Positions 45,531 to 55,748 of a DNA stretch of 64,000 bases are shown here, one piece after another. The stretch is from Janthinobacterium sp. ROICE36 (GTDB lineage Bacteria; Pseudomonadota; Gammaproteobacteria; Burkholderiales; Burkholderiaceae_D). The notes beneath the pieces were generated by a model, which was not told the origin of the DNA, did not search any database, and saw nothing but the letters and a program-made list of their open reading frames with translations. Location of the stretch: positions 62,001 through 126,000 of the forward strand of contig NZ_PEBS01000004.1 in assembly GCF_002869965.1 (NCBI RefSeq), given 5' to 3'. Each line of letters begins with the position of its first letter. Positions within the stretch are counted from its first letter, which is position 1. The translations under genes and the position numbers were made by a program.

Positions 45531-46934
45531 GTGAAGCATAAAGTAAACAATATCCACTTTGTCGGCATTGGCGGCAGCGGCATGAGCGGCATCGCCGAAG
45601 TGCTGGTCAACCTCGGCTACAAGGTGTCGGGCTCGGACCTGGGCAGCAACGCGGCAACGCAGCGCCTGACGAGCCTGGGCGCGACCGTCATGCTCGGCCA
45701 CGCGGCCGAGAACATCGGCGACGCCGATGCCGTCGTGACGTCGGGCGCCGTCCCGCAAGACAATCCGGAAGTGGCGGCCGCGCGCGCGCGCAAGATCCCG
45801 CTGGTGCCGCGCGCCGTGATGCTCGGTGAATTGATGCGTTTGAAACGCGGCATCGCCATCGCCGGCACGCACGGCAAGACGACGACCACCAGCCTGGTCG
45901 CTTCGGTGCTGGCGCAGGGCGGTCTCGATCCTACTTTTGTGATCGGTGGACGCCTGACCAGCGCCGGCGCGAACGCCAAGCTCGGTTCGGGCGACTACCT
46001 GGTGGCCGAAGCCGATGAGTCGGACGCCTCGTTCCTGAACCTGACGCCGATGATCGAAGTGATCACGAATATCGACGCCGATCACATGGACACTTACGAG
46101 CACGATTTCGAAAAGCTCAAGCAGGCGTTCGTGCAGTTCACGCACCGCCTGCCTTTCTATGGCCGCGCCATGCTGTGCATCGACGATCAGCACGTACGCG
46201 CCATCATCCCGTTCGTCACCAAGCCGGTCACCACTTATGGCTTCGCGGAAGACGCCGAAGTGCGCGCCATCAATGCGCGCGCCGTGGGCCTGGAAATGCA
46301 TTTCACGGTGCTGCAGGAAGGCTATCCTGATCTCGACGTGGTGTTGAACCAGCCTGGCATGCACAATGTGCAGAATGCTTGCTCGGCGATCGCCATCGCG
46401 CGCGAAATTGGCATCGCCGACAGTGCGACGCAGCAGGGCCTGGCCGAGTTCTCCGGCGTGGGCCGGCGCTTCACGCGCTATGGCGACGTGGCGCTGCCGA
46501 GCGGCGGTACTTTTGCGCTGGTCGACGATTTCGGCCACCATCCGGTGGAAACGGAAGTGACCCTGGCCGCTGCGCGCGCTGCCTATCCTGGCCGCCGCCT
46601 GGTGCTGGCTTTCCAGCCGCACCGCTACAGCCGCACGCGCGACCTGTTCGAGGATTTCGTCAAGGTGCTCGGTGCGCCCGACGTACTGCTGCTGTCCGAA
46701 GTGTATGCGGCTGGCGAAGCGCCTATCGTCGCTGCCGATGGCCGCGCCCTGGCGCATGCGCTGCGCGCGCGCGGCAAGATTGAACCGATTTTCGTCGAGT
46801 CCATGACGGACATGGCCGACACCATCATGAGCGTTGCGCGCGACGGCGACGTCGTGCTGACCATGGGAGCCGGCTCGATCAGCGGCATCCCGCAACAACT
46901 GACAACGTATCAATCTCACACTGTAAAGGCCTGA
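45531..46934 (+). CDS. murC: UDP-MurNAc:L-Ala ligase
   Basis: A 467-residue Mur ligase starting the stem peptide. Features are [16 protein letters not shown] at the N-terminus, the ATP loop [15 protein letters not shown] and [10 protein letters not shown] in the C-terminal part. The frame opens at 45483 within murG, but GTG 45531 with GAGG nine bases before it gives the conserved N-terminus and avoids overlap. It is followed by ddl after one base. Confidence 0.95.
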   Translation: MKHKVNNIHFVGIGGSGMSGIAEVLVNLGYKVSGSDLGSNAATQRLTSLGATVMLGHAAENIGDADAVVTSGAVPQDNPEVAAARARKIPLVPRAVMLGELMRLKRGIAIAGTHGKTTTTSLVASVLAQGGLDPTFVIGGRLTSAGANAKLGSGDYLVAEADESDASFLNLTPMIEVITNIDADHMDTYEHDFEKLKQAFVQFTHRLPFYGRAMLCIDDQHVRAIIPFVTKPVTTYGFAEDAEVRAINARAVGLEMHFTVLQEGYPDLDVVLNQPGMHNVQNACSAIAIAREIGIADSATQQGLAEFSGVGRRFTRYGDVALPSGGTFALVDDFGHHPVETEVTLAAARAAYPGRRLVLAFQPHRYSRTRDLFEDFVKVLGAPDVLLLSEVYAAGEAPIVAADGRALAHALRARGKIEPIFVESMTDMADTIMSVARDGDVVLTMGAGSISGIPQQLTTYQSHTVKA

Positions 46935-46935
46935 C

Positions 46936-47904
46936 GTGAACCAAGCTTCAGCTATCGACGTTAAACAATTGGGCAAAGTCGGCGTCCTGTTCGGCGGCCG
47001 TTCGGCCGAGCGCGAAGTGTCGCTGATGTCCGGCGCGGGCGTGCTGGCCGCTCTGAAAAGCCATGGCGTGGATGCGCATGGCTTCGATACGGGCGAACGC
47101 AGCCTGGCCGAACTGGCCGCTGAACAATTTGACCGCGTCTTCATCGCGCTGCACGGGCGCTTTGGCGAAGACGGCAGCCTGCAGGGCGCGCTGGAGCAGC
47201 TGGGCATTCCCTACACGGGCAGCGGCGTGATGGCGTGCGCGGTGGGCATGGACAAGGTCTATACCAAGATGATCTGGCTGATGCACCAGTTGCCGACGCC
47301 GCAGTACGCGGTGCTCAATGACAGTTCCGACCTGGCCAAGGTCGCAGCGGAACTGGGCTTGCCGCTGATCGTCAAGCCGCCACACGAAGGCTCGACCATC
47401 GGCATCACCAAGGTCAGCGAGGCGGGCGCCTTCCAGGCCGCCTATGACATCGCCGCCGGTCTCGATGACTCGGTGCTGGCCGAGGAATTCATCACGGGCC
47501 GCGAATTCACCGTCGCGATCCTGGGCAAGGGCGCCACGGCGCGCGCGCTGCCTGCCGTGGAAATCGTCGCGCCACAAGGCAATTACGATTACCAGAACAA
47601 GTACTTCACGGACGATACGCAATATTTCTGCCCGCCGCAGCTGGACCAGGCAATCGTGGCGGAAATGGAGCGCATCGCCGTGGCAGCCTACCGCGCCCTC
47701 GGCTGCGAAGGCTGGGGACGGGTCGATGTGCTGATGCGCGCGGCCGACAGCAAGCTGTTTTTGCTGGAGGTGAATACCTCGCCCGGCATGACGGGGCATT
47801 CGCTGGTGCCGATGGCGGCGCGCGCGGAAGGCACCAGCTATGAAGACCTGTGCCTGGAAATCGTCGCCGGCGCAAGCCTGAAAATGCACAAGGGACAGCG
47901 CTGA
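46936..47904 (+). CDS. ddlB: D-alanine:D-alanine ligase
   Basis: A 322-residue ATP-grasp ligase making D-Ala-D-Ala for Mur[18 protein letters not shown] is the substrate loop, [12 protein letters not shown] and [15 protein letters not shown] follow, and [15 protein letters not shown] is the C-terminal Mg/ATP site; the Tyr- rather than Phe-type specificity residue was not verified. GTG start at 46936. The ftsQ gene begins two bases after. Confidence 0.95.
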   Translation: MNQASAIDVKQLGKVGVLFGGRSAEREVSLMSGAGVLAALKSHGVDAHGFDTGERSLAELAAEQFDRVFIALHGRFGEDGSLQGALEQLGIPYTGSGVMACAVGMDKVYTKMIWLMHQLPTPQYAVLNDSSDLAKVAAELGLPLIVKPPHEGSTIGITKVSEAGAFQAAYDIAAGLDDSVLAEEFITGREFTVAILGKGATARALPAVEIVAPQGNYDYQNKYFTDDTQYFCPPQLDQAIVAEMERIAVAAYRALGCEGWGRVDVLMRAADSKLFLLEVNTSPGMTGHSLVPMAARAEGTSYEDLCLEIVAGASLKMHKGQR

Positions 47905-47905
47905 T

Positions 47906-48724
47906 ATGTGGCATGACGCTAAAAGCCTCAATACGACTGCCAACGGCTTGCTGGCCGCGGTTCTGGTCGTGTGCGTGGCAGCCGGCGTCTGGTGGGTGTC
48001 GCAGCGTCCCATGTTCGACCTGCGCACCATCAAGGTGGAAAGCGCGGACGACAAGGGCCTGCGCCACGTGAATTACCTGACCCTGCGCAGCGGCACTCTG
48101 GGCCGCATCAAGGGCAATTTTTTCACGACCAACCTGGAAAGCGTACGCAGCGTGTTCGAATCGGTGCCTTGGGTGCGGCGCGCCAGCGTGCGACGGGAGT
48201 GGCCGAACCAGCTGATCGTGGCGCTGGAAGAGCACGAAGCGCTGGGAACCTGGGGCGAGGATGGACGCCTGCTGTCGGTCAAGGGCGACGTGTTTACGGC
48301 CAATGTGGCCGAAGCCGAAGATGACCACGAATTGCCTGCCTTCGCCGGCCCCGATGGCAGCGAGAAGGAAGTATTGGCCACCTATGTGCAGCTGGCAAAG
48401 TGGTTTTCACCGCTGAAGATGGTGCCGGAAACCCTGTCGCTGTCGAGCCGCTATGCATGGACCGTGAAACTGGATAATGGCATGAGCGTGGCGCTAGGGC
48501 GCGAGCAGAATCATACGACCCTGAAGGCGCGGGTCGACCGGCTGGTGGGCATCTACCCGCAGCTGGCGAGCCGGCTGGAGAATATCGACACGATCGATAT
48601 GCGCTACCAGAATGGCCTGGCGCTCAGTTCCGCCGGCCTGGTGATACCGGCCGAAGGCAAAGACGGCAAGCCGGCAGCGCCGATCAAGAAGAAAAATGGC
48701 AGTCCGATTAAAAAACCGACTTAA
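47906..48724 (+). CDS. ftsQ: Cell division protein FtsQ
   Basis: A 272-residue bitopic divisome protein. One helix (about 15-32) is followed by the POTRA domain (FDLRTIKVESADDKGLRHVN) and the FtsQ beta domain (SVRREWPNQLIVALEEHEALGTW), ending with a Lys/Pro-rich tail (KKKNGSPIKKPT). It binds FtsB and FtsL to organise the divisome. An AGCGCTGAT precedes the ATG; spacing to ftsA is 45 bases. Confidence 0.94.
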   Translation: MWHDAKSLNTTANGLLAAVLVVCVAAGVWWVSQRPMFDLRTIKVESADDKGLRHVNYLTLRSGTLGRIKGNFFTTNLESVRSVFESVPWVRRASVRREWPNQLIVALEEHEALGTWGEDGRLLSVKGDVFTANVAEAEDDHELPAFAGPDGSEKEVLATYVQLAKWFSPLKMVPETLSLSSRYAWTVKLDNGMSVALGREQNHTTLKARVDRLVGIYPQLASRLENIDTIDMRYQNGLALSSAGLVIPAEGKDGKPAAPIKKKNGSPIKKPT

Positions 48725-48769
48725 CTTAATAATCAATTTAGCAATAGCCCAAAAAATTAGGCGACAGAA

Positions 48770-50002
48770 ATGACAAAAGACGCGAAAAACCTGATCGTCG
48801 GCCTCGACATCGGCACCTCGAAAGTGGTGGCGGTGGTAGCCGAAGTGATGTCCGACGGGCGCCACGAAGTGATCGGGCTGGGCCAGCACGAATCGAAGGG
48901 CCTGAAAAAAGGCGTGGTGGTCAATATCGAGGCCACGGTGGAGTCCATCCAGCGCGCGCTGGAAGAAGCCGAGCTGATGGCCGACTGCAAGATCCGTAAT
49001 GTCTATGCGGGCATTGCAGGCAGCCATATCCGCAGCTTCAATTCCAGCGGCATGGTGGCCATCAAGGACAAGGAAGTGACGGCCACCGACGTGGCGCGCG
49101 TCATCGAGACGGCAAAAGCGGTTAACATTCCGACCGATCAGCAATTGCTGCACACGGTGCCGCAAGAGTTCATCGTCGACAGCCAGGAAGATGTGCGCGA
49201 GCCTATCGGCATGAGCGGCATCCGCCTGGAGGTGAAGGTGCATATCGTCACCGGCGCCGTGTCGGCAGTGCAGAACATCGTCAAGTGCGTGCGCCGCTGC
49301 GGCCTGGAAGTATCGGACCTGATCCTGCAGCCGATGGCGTCTGCCGATGCGGTGCTCACGCCCGATGAAAAGGAACTGGGCGTGGTGCTGATCGACATCG
49401 GCGGCGGCACGACCGATGTGGCGGTATTCTCCGATGGCGCGATCCGCCATACGGCAGTCATTCCCATCGCCGGCGACCAGATCACCAACGACATCGCCAT
49501 GGCCTTGCGTACCCCGACCGCGGAAGCGGAAGAAATCAAGATCCGCTATGGCGTGGCCAAGCAGGTCCTGGCCGATCCCGGCGAATCGCTGGAAGTGCCA
49601 GGCCTGGGCGACCGCGGCCCGCGCAACCTGTCGCGCCAGGCGCTGGCGGCAGTGATCGAGCCGCGCGTCGAGGAACTGTTCGCAATGGTGCATCAGGTGG
49701 TGCGCGAATCCGGTTATGAAGGCGTGCTGTCGTCGGGTATCGTGCTCACGGGCGGCACCTCCATCATGCCTGGCATGGTGGAAATGGCAGAGGATATTTT
49801 CCTGAAACCGGCGCGCCTGGGCACGCCCGAGTATCGGGGCCAGCTGGCCGACGTGGTGCGCAGTCCGCGCTATGCCACGGTATTGGGCCTGCTGCTGGAA
49901 GCGAAGAAACAATACCTGCGCGGCCACATCGTGACGCGTCAGGACGGCTCGGTGAAGGCAGTCTGGCAGCGCATGAAGGAATGGTTTTTAGGGAATTTTT
50001 AA
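48770..50002 (+). CDS. ftsA: Cell division protein FtsA
   Basis: An actin-like ATPase of 410 residues that tethers FtsZ to the membrane. The phosphate loops are GLDIGTSKVVAVV and LIDIGGGTTDVAVF, the 1C domain lies near residues 85-165, and the C-terminal amphipathic membrane helix is WQRMKEWFLGNF. It is 45 bases after ftsQ and 154 bases before ftsZ. Confidence 0.97.
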   Translation: MTKDAKNLIVGLDIGTSKVVAVVAEVMSDGRHEVIGLGQHESKGLKKGVVVNIEATVESIQRALEEAELMADCKIRNVYAGIAGSHIRSFNSSGMVAIKDKEVTATDVARVIETAKAVNIPTDQQLLHTVPQEFIVDSQEDVREPIGMSGIRLEVKVHIVTGAVSAVQNIVKCVRRCGLEVSDLILQPMASADAVLTPDEKELGVVLIDIGGGTTDVAVFSDGAIRHTAVIPIAGDQITNDIAMALRTPTAEAEEIKIRYGVAKQVLADPGESLEVPGLGDRGPRNLSRQALAAVIEPRVEELFAMVHQVVRESGYEGVLSSGIVLTGGTSIMPGMVEMAEDIFLKPARLGTPEYRGQLADVVRSPRYATVLGLLLEAKKQYLRGHIVTRQDGSVKAVWQRMKEWFLGNF

Positions 50003-50034
50003 GGGCGTATTTCAGGCCCGGCAGGTCAGGTTTT

Positions 50035-50064
50035 TTGGCAGCATCGCAGGTATACAAACATAAC
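50035..50064 (+). promoter_or_regulatory. Candidate ftsZ-proximal promoter
   Basis: In the AT-rich ftsA-ftsZ gap, TTGGCA (50035-50040), 18 bases and CATAAC (50059-50064) form a plausible sigma-70 promoter giving ftsZ extra transcription. Match to consensus is moderate. Confidence 0.4.
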
Positions 50065-50156
50065 TTTATTTTATATTTAACCGCAGTTTTCAATCTCCAG
50101 TTCTCCTACCAATATGAGGCCTGGCGCTTGGAAACCGCATCTGATAGGAGCACATC

Positions 50157-51365
50157 ATGGAGTTCGATATGGTCGATAACACAGCTTTAGGTACCGTCAT
50201 CAAGGTCGTCGGCGTCGGCGGTGCGGGTGGCAATGCAGTCCAGCACATGATCAACAAAGGCATGTCGGGTGTGGAGTTCATTGCCGCCAACACCGACGCA
50301 CAGGCCCTGTCGACATCGAAGGCCCACAACATTATCCAGATCGGCGATACCGGTCTGGGCGCAGGCATGAAGCCTGCCGTCGGCCGCCAGCTGGCCGAAG
50401 AATCGCGCGCGCGCATCGCCGATGCGCTGCGCGGCGCGCACATGGTCTTTATCGCTGCCGGCATGGGCGGTGGCACGGGCACGGGCGCTGCGCCTATCGT
50501 GGCCGAAGTGGCCAAGGAAATGGGCGCGCTGACGGTCGCCGTGGTATCGAAGCCCTTCTCGTACGAAGGCCAGAAGTGTATGGACATCGCCGACGAAGGC
50601 CTGGAGCAGCTGTCTCTGCACGTCGATTCGCTGATCATCATCCTGAATGAAAAACTGGAAGAAATCTACGAAGACGAAAGCATGCTGGAATGGATGCAGC
50701 ACGCCGATGATGTGCTCAACAACGCGGTGGCCGGTATTGCCGAGATCATCAACGTGCCGGGTCATATCAACGTCGACTTCAACGACGTGAAAACCATCAT
50801 GGGCGAGCAGGGCAAGGCCATGATGGGCACGGCAACCGCTTCCGGCGTCGACCGCGCGCGCATCGCCGCCGAACAAGCTGTCGCTTCGCCGCTTCTCGAT
50901 GGCATCGACCTGTCCGGTGCGCGTGGCGTGCTGGTCAACGTCACGGCCAGCCGTGGCCTGAAAGGGAAAGAGATCAAGGAAGTCATGGCTGCCGTGCGCG
51001 CGTTTGCCGCGCCGGACGCGTCGATCGCGCAAGGTATCGCCTACGACGACGCCATGGGCGACGACATCCGCGTCACCGTGGTGGCCACGGGCCTGGGCCG
51101 CGCGAAGAAAAACATCCAGCTGGTACCGCAACAAGTGCTGCGCACCGGCACCCATAACGGCCCGTTGACCCCGTCGGCTGCCATGGGTAGCGCGCAGGCA
51201 GCGACCACCACCGTGGGCGTGGCGACGCCGGCAGCCGGTTTCGACGGCATGAAGGCGCCGGCAGTATGGCGCCGCGAATCGGCTTCCGAGCAGGTGCGCG
51301 CGATGGAAAAGAATGGCATGGAAACGTATGACATTCCAGCTTTCCTGCGCAAACAAGCCGATTAA
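50157..51365 (+). CDS. ftsZ: Cell division GTPase FtsZ
   Basis: The tubulin-like protein that builds the division ring, 402 residues. The tubulin signature GGGTGTG is at residues 104-110, the N-terminal GTP loop is GVGGAGGNAV, and the T7 loop reads NVDFNDVKT. A linker of about 55 residues leads to the conserved tail peptide DIPAFLRKQAD, which binds FtsA, ZipA and others. TAGGAG lies just before the ATG. Confidence 0.98.
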   Translation: MEFDMVDNTALGTVIKVVGVGGAGGNAVQHMINKGMSGVEFIAANTDAQALSTSKAHNIIQIGDTGLGAGMKPAVGRQLAEESRARIADALRGAHMVFIAAGMGGGTGTGAAPIVAEVAKEMGALTVAVVSKPFSYEGQKCMDIADEGLEQLSLHVDSLIIILNEKLEEIYEDESMLEWMQHADDVLNNAVAGIAEIINVPGHINVDFNDVKTIMGEQGKAMMGTATASGVDRARIAAEQAVASPLLDGIDLSGARGVLVNVTASRGLKGKEIKEVMAAVRAFAAPDASIAQGIAYDDAMGDDIRVTVVATGLGRAKKNIQLVPQQVLRTGTHNGPLTPSAAMGSAQAATTTVGVATPAAGFDGMKAPAVWRRESASEQVRAMEKNGMETYDIPAFLRKQAD

Positions 51366-51390
51366 GGTGGTTTGATGCAAGCAAGCACGA

Positions 51391-51418
51391 CGGCGGCCTG
51401 AGGGCCGCCGTTTTTTTT
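51391..51418 (+). terminator. Terminator after ftsZ
   Basis: CGGCGGCC pairs with GGCCGCCG around TGAG and runs into eight T residues. It closes the division cluster. Confidence 0.9.
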
Positions 51419-51548
51419 GTCGATTTTTGACTTTTGCCTTTGCCTTTACGGCCACTTTCTGCACAAATACGGCAAGTCAGGCATACTATTGCGCAGTGTC
51501 GGCATCATGCCGGCAGCATCCTCAACCGACAGTATACAAGGAGTCAAC

Positions 51549-52055
51549 ATGACCATCAAGATCGGCGACACCCTGCCAGAAGGCACCCTGGCTGAATTCA
51601 TCGAAAGCGAAACCGAAGGTTGCGCACTGGGCCCGAACACGTTCAACGTGCAAGACCTGGTCAAGGGCAAGAAGATCGCCATCTTCGGCCTGCCAGGCGC
51701 CTACACCCCGACCTGCTCCGCACAGCACGTACCAGGCTATGTGCAGCACGCTGCCGAACTGAAAGCCAAAGGCGTCGATGAAATCTGGTGCATCTCCGTC
51801 AACGACGCGTTCGTGATGGGCGCCTGGGGCCGCGACCAGAAAGCCACCGGCGTCGTGCGCATGATGGCTGACGGTAATGCCGCCTACAGCAAGGCCCTGG
51901 GCCTGGACGCCGATTTTTCCAAGCACGGCATGGGCACGCGCTCGCAGCGCTACTCGATGCTGGTCGACAATGGCGTCGTGACGCAATTGAACGTCGAGCA
52001 GGGTGGCAAGTTTGAAGTGTCGAATGCCGAGACGCTGCTGGGCCAGTTGGCTTAA
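51549..52055 (+). CDS. Peroxiredoxin, Prx5-like
   Basis: A 168-residue thiol peroxidase that reduces hydroperoxides using thioredoxin or glutathione. The peroxidatic Cys56 is in the motif PGAYTPTCSAQHVPGY; Cys83 (EIWCISVNDAF) is the conserved buried cysteine of the group. The frame extends back to 51417 but ATG 51549 has AAGGAG before it and starts MTIKIGDTLP, the family N-terminus. Monocistronic, ending at a terminator. Confidence 0.94.
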   Translation: MTIKIGDTLPEGTLAEFIESETEGCALGPNTFNVQDLVKGKKIAIFGLPGAYTPTCSAQHVPGYVQHAAELKAKGVDEIWCISVNDAFVMGAWGRDQKATGVVRMMADGNAAYSKALGLDADFSKHGMGTRSQRYSMLVDNGVVTQLNVEQGGKFEVSNAETLLGQLA

Positions 52056-52073
52056 GCGCTTCTTGTTTGCATG

Positions 52074-52101
52074 AAAACGGCGCCATCGGCGCCGTTTTTT
52101 T
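52074..52101. terminator. Bidirectional terminator
   Basis: AAAACGGCGCC and GGCGCCGTTTT around ATC, followed by more T residues. It ends the peroxiredoxin gene and, on the minus strand, coincides with the end of the methyltransferase gene (stop at 52100). Confidence 0.85.
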
Positions 52102-52867
52102 ATTGCACCTGCGGCTTGGTCGCTTCGAACATGGCCGCATCGATGCTGAACGAATAATCGTCCTGCAGCGCGAAGTATCGCCGCGCTTCCTCGGGCGCGC
52201 CATCGAACAGATTGCGGATGGCCGAGACTCTTTCGGTGGGCGTGCGCATGCGCGCCACCCACTCGTCAAACTGCATGGTCAGTTTCCACACGCAGCGCAA
52301 GCTGTGCGTAAAGCCTGCGTTGTCGAATTTGGCGCCCCACTCGCAGGTACGGTAGTCGCGCACATGGGAAGCGTCGCGCAGCATTTCCACCGCCTGCAAG
52401 GTGCTGTCGTACAGGGCCGTCTTGGGCGCGACGATGTCGACCACTAATAAGGTGCCGTTCGGGCGCAGCACGCGCCAGGCTTCGGCCAGCGCTGCCGCCA
52501 CGTCGTTCCAGTGGTGCGCGGAAAAGCGCGTGACGACCATGTCGAAGCTGGCGTCGGCAAAGGGCAAACGGGCCACGTCGCCCTGCTGCGTGCTGATGTT
52601 GTGCAAGCCTCGCTGCGCCTTCGCATGCTCGACCACATCGAGCATGGGCTGCGCCAGGTCGTAGGCGACGACCGATTGCGCCACGGGGGCGACGGCAAAG
52701 CTGGCGTGGCCGGCGCCGCAGCCCAAGTCCAGTACGGCCGGCTTGCCATGGCGGCGCACGCATTCCTGCATCAGCACCAGGTCTGCGCCTTGCGCGTGTA
52801 CCGCGCTGCTCAGGTAGGCGTTGGCCGTTTTGCCAAACTGTTCGGTGACAACATCGTGCTGCTGCAT
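52100..52867 (-). CDS. Class I SAM-dependent methyltransferase
   Basis: A 255-residue methyltransferase of the UbiE/Coq5-like Methyltransf_11 type. The SAM motif VLDLGCGAGHASF, the acidic end of strand two in VAYDLAQPML, and ARLPFADASFDMVV (motif II) are seen. ATG 52867 has AGGAGA before it; the open frame to 52933 lacks such a site. Divergent from an XRE regulator across 104 bases. The substrate is unknown. Confidence 0.85.
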   Translation of the reverse strand: MQQHDVVTEQFGKTANAYLSSAVHAQGADLVLMQECVRRHGKPAVLDLGCGAGHASFAVAPVAQSVVAYDLAQPMLDVVEHAKAQRGLHNISTQQGDVARLPFADASFDMVVTRFSAHHWNDVAAALAEAWRVLRPNGTLLVVDIVAPKTALYDSTLQAVEMLRDASHVRDYRTCEWGAKFDNAGFTHSLRCVWKLTMQFDEWVARMRTPTERVSAIRNLFDGAPEEARRYFALQDDYSFSIDAAMFEATKPQVQ

Positions 52868-52971
52868 GGTTTTCTCCTGTTGATGGGTGAGTTCCTGCAG
52901 AATAGGGATAAAATTATCCTGTAACAAGACCATAACTTATACTGGTATATCTATTACCATGCATCCCTGCC

Positions 52972-53745
52972 ATGTCGAGCAAACTCGCTGAATTCATCCG
53001 TGCGCGGCGCGAAGCCGTCACTCCCGCCATGGCCGGCTTACCCGGTGGCGGGCGCCGGCGCACGCCCGGTCTGCGGCGCGAAGAGCTGGCGCAACTGTGC
53101 GATGTCAGTCCTACGTGGCTGACGTGGCTGGAGCAGGGGCGGCCCGTGTCGGCCTCGGCCAAAATGCTGGCCCGCCTGGCGCAGGTGCTGCAGCTGAGTG
53201 CGGCCGAGCGCGGCTATCTGTTCGAAGTGGCCGACAAGCATGACCCCAGCCATAGTACGGGCGAGGGCGGGGGGCTTGCCGCCACCGAACTGGCTGCCAT
53301 CGTCGGCGCCATCGACGCGCCCGCGTACATCCTCGACCGGGAATGGAATGCCGTGGCGTGGAATAGGGCGGCATCCATGCTGTTTGCCGGCTGGCTGCAT
53401 GGCGAAGCGGCCGCGCCGAACCAGCTGCGCTTCATGTTCCTGGAACCTGGAGCGCGTGACCTGGTCGTCGGCTGGCCCGAGCGGGCGCAGCGCCTGGTGG
53501 CGGAGTTCCGTGCCGACATCGGCCGGCAGGCGGACCAGGCGCCGCTGGCTGGCCTGATCGCCGAACTGGCCGACGCCAGCGTTGAATTTCGCCAGTGGTG
53601 GGGCACGCAGCAGGTGCTGGGCCGCGATGGGGGATTGCGCCAGTTCCAGCATGCGCAGCAGGGGCTGCTGGAGTTCAATCAGGTGACCTTGCACCTGGCG
53701 CGCCAGCATGAATTGAAACTGGTGATGCTGTTGCCGGTGTCATAA
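52972..53745 (+). CDS. XRE-family regulator with MmyB-like ligand domain
   Basis: A 257-residue regulator. The N-terminal Cro/C1 helix-turn-helix (LRREELAQLCDVSPTWLTWLEQGR) is followed by a PAS-like MmyB ligand-binding domain (DAPAYILDREWNAVAWNRAA), a family that binds fatty-acid-like ligands in other actinobacterial and proteobacterial members. It probably controls the divergent methyltransferase gene and itself. Confidence 0.88.
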   Translation: MSSKLAEFIRARREAVTPAMAGLPGGGRRRTPGLRREELAQLCDVSPTWLTWLEQGRPVSASAKMLARLAQVLQLSAAERGYLFEVADKHDPSHSTGEGGGLAATELAAIVGAIDAPAYILDREWNAVAWNRAASMLFAGWLHGEAAAPNQLRFMFLEPGARDLVVGWPERAQRLVAEFRADIGRQADQAPLAGLIAELADASVEFRQWWGTQQVLGRDGGLRQFQHAQQGLLEFNQVTLHLARQHELKLVMLLPVS

Positions 53746-53761
53746 GGTAAGCGGTCGCGCT

Positions 53762-53770
53762 TGCTATAAT
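53762..53770 (+). promoter_or_regulatory. Extended -10 promoter of the DMT transporter gene
   Basis: TG-C-TATAAT at 53762-53770 is a perfect extended -10; the start would fall near 53777, 43 bases before the chosen ATG. Confidence 0.6.
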
Positions 53771-53819
53771 CGGGCTGACGGTGTGGCCTTGCCAACCGGT
53801 CCTGGCTCCGGCCGTCGCC

Positions 53820-54737
53820 ATGATGACGGTCCCGTTCTTTTGCCCGGAGTCTGTCCTGATACCCCGCAACCAAAACCTGCGCAGCATCTATGTGATGCTG
53901 GTCGCCGTCGCCATGTTTTCCCTGATGGACACGGCCATGAAGCTGCTGTCAGCCCATTATCCCGCCATGCAGGTGACGGCCTTGCGCGCCCTGTCGTCCC
54001 TGCCGCTCGTCTGCCTGTACCTGCTGTACCGGAGCGCCTTCAAGAACGTGCTGAAGGTGCGCTGGCCGCTGCACTTGCTGCGCGGCGCGCTGGGCGTGCT
54101 GATGATCACCCTGTTCGCCTACGGCTTGAAGCGCATGTCGCTGGCCGAGACGTATGCGCTGTTCTTCGTCGCGCCCTTGCTGATCACGGTCCTGTCGGTG
54201 TTTATCCTGAAGGAAAAAGTCGACCTGGCGCGCTGGTGCGCGATCGCCGTGGGTCTCCTGGGGGTGCTGGTGGCGCTGCGTCCGGATGGCTCGGGATTCT
54301 TTTCGCTGGCCGGCCTGGCCGTGCTGGGTTCTGCCGCCTGCTACGCCATTTCAGCCGTCACGGGCCGCATCCTGAGCCGCACGGATGCCAGCGAAAGCAT
54401 GGTCTTCTGGTTGATGCTGATGATGGCCATCGGCGGCGTGGCCCTGTCGGCGCATGAGTGGGTAAGCATCCGGCCTGAAGACTGGTGGCTGCTGGCGGGC
54501 CTGTCTGTCAGCGGTTTCCTGGGGCAGCTGGCCATCACGGAGGCCTTTCGCTTTGGCAAGGCGTCCAGCGTGGCGCCGTTCGAATACTCGGCCCTGGCCT
54601 GGGGCATGGCCCTGGACTGGCTGCTGTGGCGTGCCCTGCCCGACGAATACACCCTGATCGGCGCGGCCATCATCATCGGCAGCGGGATTTACCTCGTGCG
54701 CAAGGAGGCTGTGCACGCCGAGAGCGAGCATCCATGA
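53820..54737 (+). CDS. DMT superfamily (EamA) transporter
   Basis: A 305-residue protein with ten hydrophobic helices in two EamA repeats ([22 protein letters not shown] and [22 protein letters not shown]). The ATG is chosen because an extended -10 at 53765 puts the transcript start near 53777, excluding the upstream frame start 53781 in practice; ATG 53823 is equivalent. Substrate unknown; amino acid or metabolite export is usual in this family. Confidence 0.85.
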   Translation: MMTVPFFCPESVLIPRNQNLRSIYVMLVAVAMFSLMDTAMKLLSAHYPAMQVTALRALSSLPLVCLYLLYRSAFKNVLKVRWPLHLLRGALGVLMITLFAYGLKRMSLAETYALFFVAPLLITVLSVFILKEKVDLARWCAIAVGLLGVLVALRPDGSGFFSLAGLAVLGSAACYAISAVTGRILSRTDASESMVFWLMLMMAIGGVALSAHEWVSIRPEDWWLLAGLSVSGFLGQLAITEAFRFGKASSVAPFEYSALAWGMALDWLLWRALPDEYTLIGAAIIIGSGIYLVRKEAVHAESEHP

Positions 54738-54786
54738 TGCCGAATGGTGCTTTTTTCGGCGGCAGGCATGCCGGGCCGCAACTGGA

Positions 54787-54792
54787 TATAAT
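54787..54792 (+). promoter_or_regulatory. -10 element immediately before lpxC
   Basis: TATAAT ends six bases before the lpxC ATG, so the transcript would start almost at the ATG. No good -35 is visible and no Shine-Dalgarno site is present. See finding on a possible leaderless mRNA. Confidence 0.45.
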
Positions 54793-54798
54793 CGTGAA

Positions 54799-55734
54799 AT
54801 GTTAAAACAACGCACTATCAAACAACAGGTCCGTACCATCGGCGTCGGTTTGCACTCTGGTACCAAGGTGGAACTGACCTTGCGTCCTGCCGCGATCGAC
54901 ACGGGCATCGTGTTTCGCCGCATCGACCTCGATCCCATCGTCGAGTTTCCCGCCAGTGCCATGGCCGTCGGTGATACGCGCATGGCGTCCGTGCTGATCA
55001 AGGATGGCGCCAGGGTGTCTACCGTGGAACATCTGATGTCGGCCGCGGCCGGCATGGGCATCGACAATATGCTGATCGACGTGAATGCGGAAGAGATTCC
55101 CATCATGGACGGTTCCGCCTCGTCCTTCGTCTACCTGCTGCAGCAAGCCGGTGTCGAAGAGCAGGCAGCGGCCAAGAAATTCATCAAGGTCATCAAGCCG
55201 GTGGAAGTGCGTCACGGCAAGGGCAACGCGGAGAAATGGGCGCGATTGTCGCCGTATGACGGCTTCAAGCTGGACTTTTTTATCGAATTCAACCATCCTG
55301 CCGTCGATGGCACGATGCAGCGCGCCTCTGTCGATTTCGGCGACGTGTCGTACGTGCACGACGTGGCGCGCGCGCGCACCTTTGGCTTCATGCAGGATGT
55401 GGAAAGCTTGCGCGGCATGGGCCTGGCGCGTGGCGGTTCGCTGGAAAACGCCATCGTCATGGATGAATACCGCATCCTCAACGCCGATGGATTGCGTTAT
55501 GAAGACGAGTTCGTGCGCCACAAGATTCTTGACGCCATCGGCGACCTGTACCTGGTGGGCCACCCCTTGCTCGCGTATTACACGGCGCACAAGTCGGGCC
55601 ATGCACTGAACAATCAGCTGCTGCTGGCGCTGCTGGAGCAGCCGGATGCGTATGAAATCGTCTCGTTCGATACCAACGAGGCGGCGCCGCAGTCTTACCT
55701 GCGTCAAATGGTGCGTGAGTGGTCGTTGACCTGA
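54799..55734 (+). CDS. lpxC: UDP-3-O-acyl-N-acetylglucosamine deacetylase
   Basis: Zinc enzyme of 311 residues that commits UDP-GlcNAc to lipid A synthesis. Zinc ligands are His78 (TVEHLMSA), His241 and Asp245 ([10 protein letters not shown]); His268 (KSGHALNNQ) is the general acid. The N-terminus [21 protein letters not shown] is standard. It is separated from ftsZ by five genes, unlike the direct ftsZ-lpxC neighbourhood of E. coli. Confidence 0.97.
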   Translation: MLKQRTIKQQVRTIGVGLHSGTKVELTLRPAAIDTGIVFRRIDLDPIVEFPASAMAVGDTRMASVLIKDGARVSTVEHLMSAAAGMGIDNMLIDVNAEEIPIMDGSASSFVYLLQQAGVEEQAAAKKFIKVIKPVEVRHGKGNAEKWARLSPYDGFKLDFFIEFNHPAVDGTMQRASVDFGDVSYVHDVARARTFGFMQDVESLRGMGLARGGSLENAIVMDEYRILNADGLRYEDEFVRHKILDAIGDLYLVGHPLLAYYTAHKSGHALNNQLLLALLEQPDAYEIVSFDTNEAAPQSYLRQMVREWSLT

Positions 55735-55748
55735 ATTAATCCTTCGGT

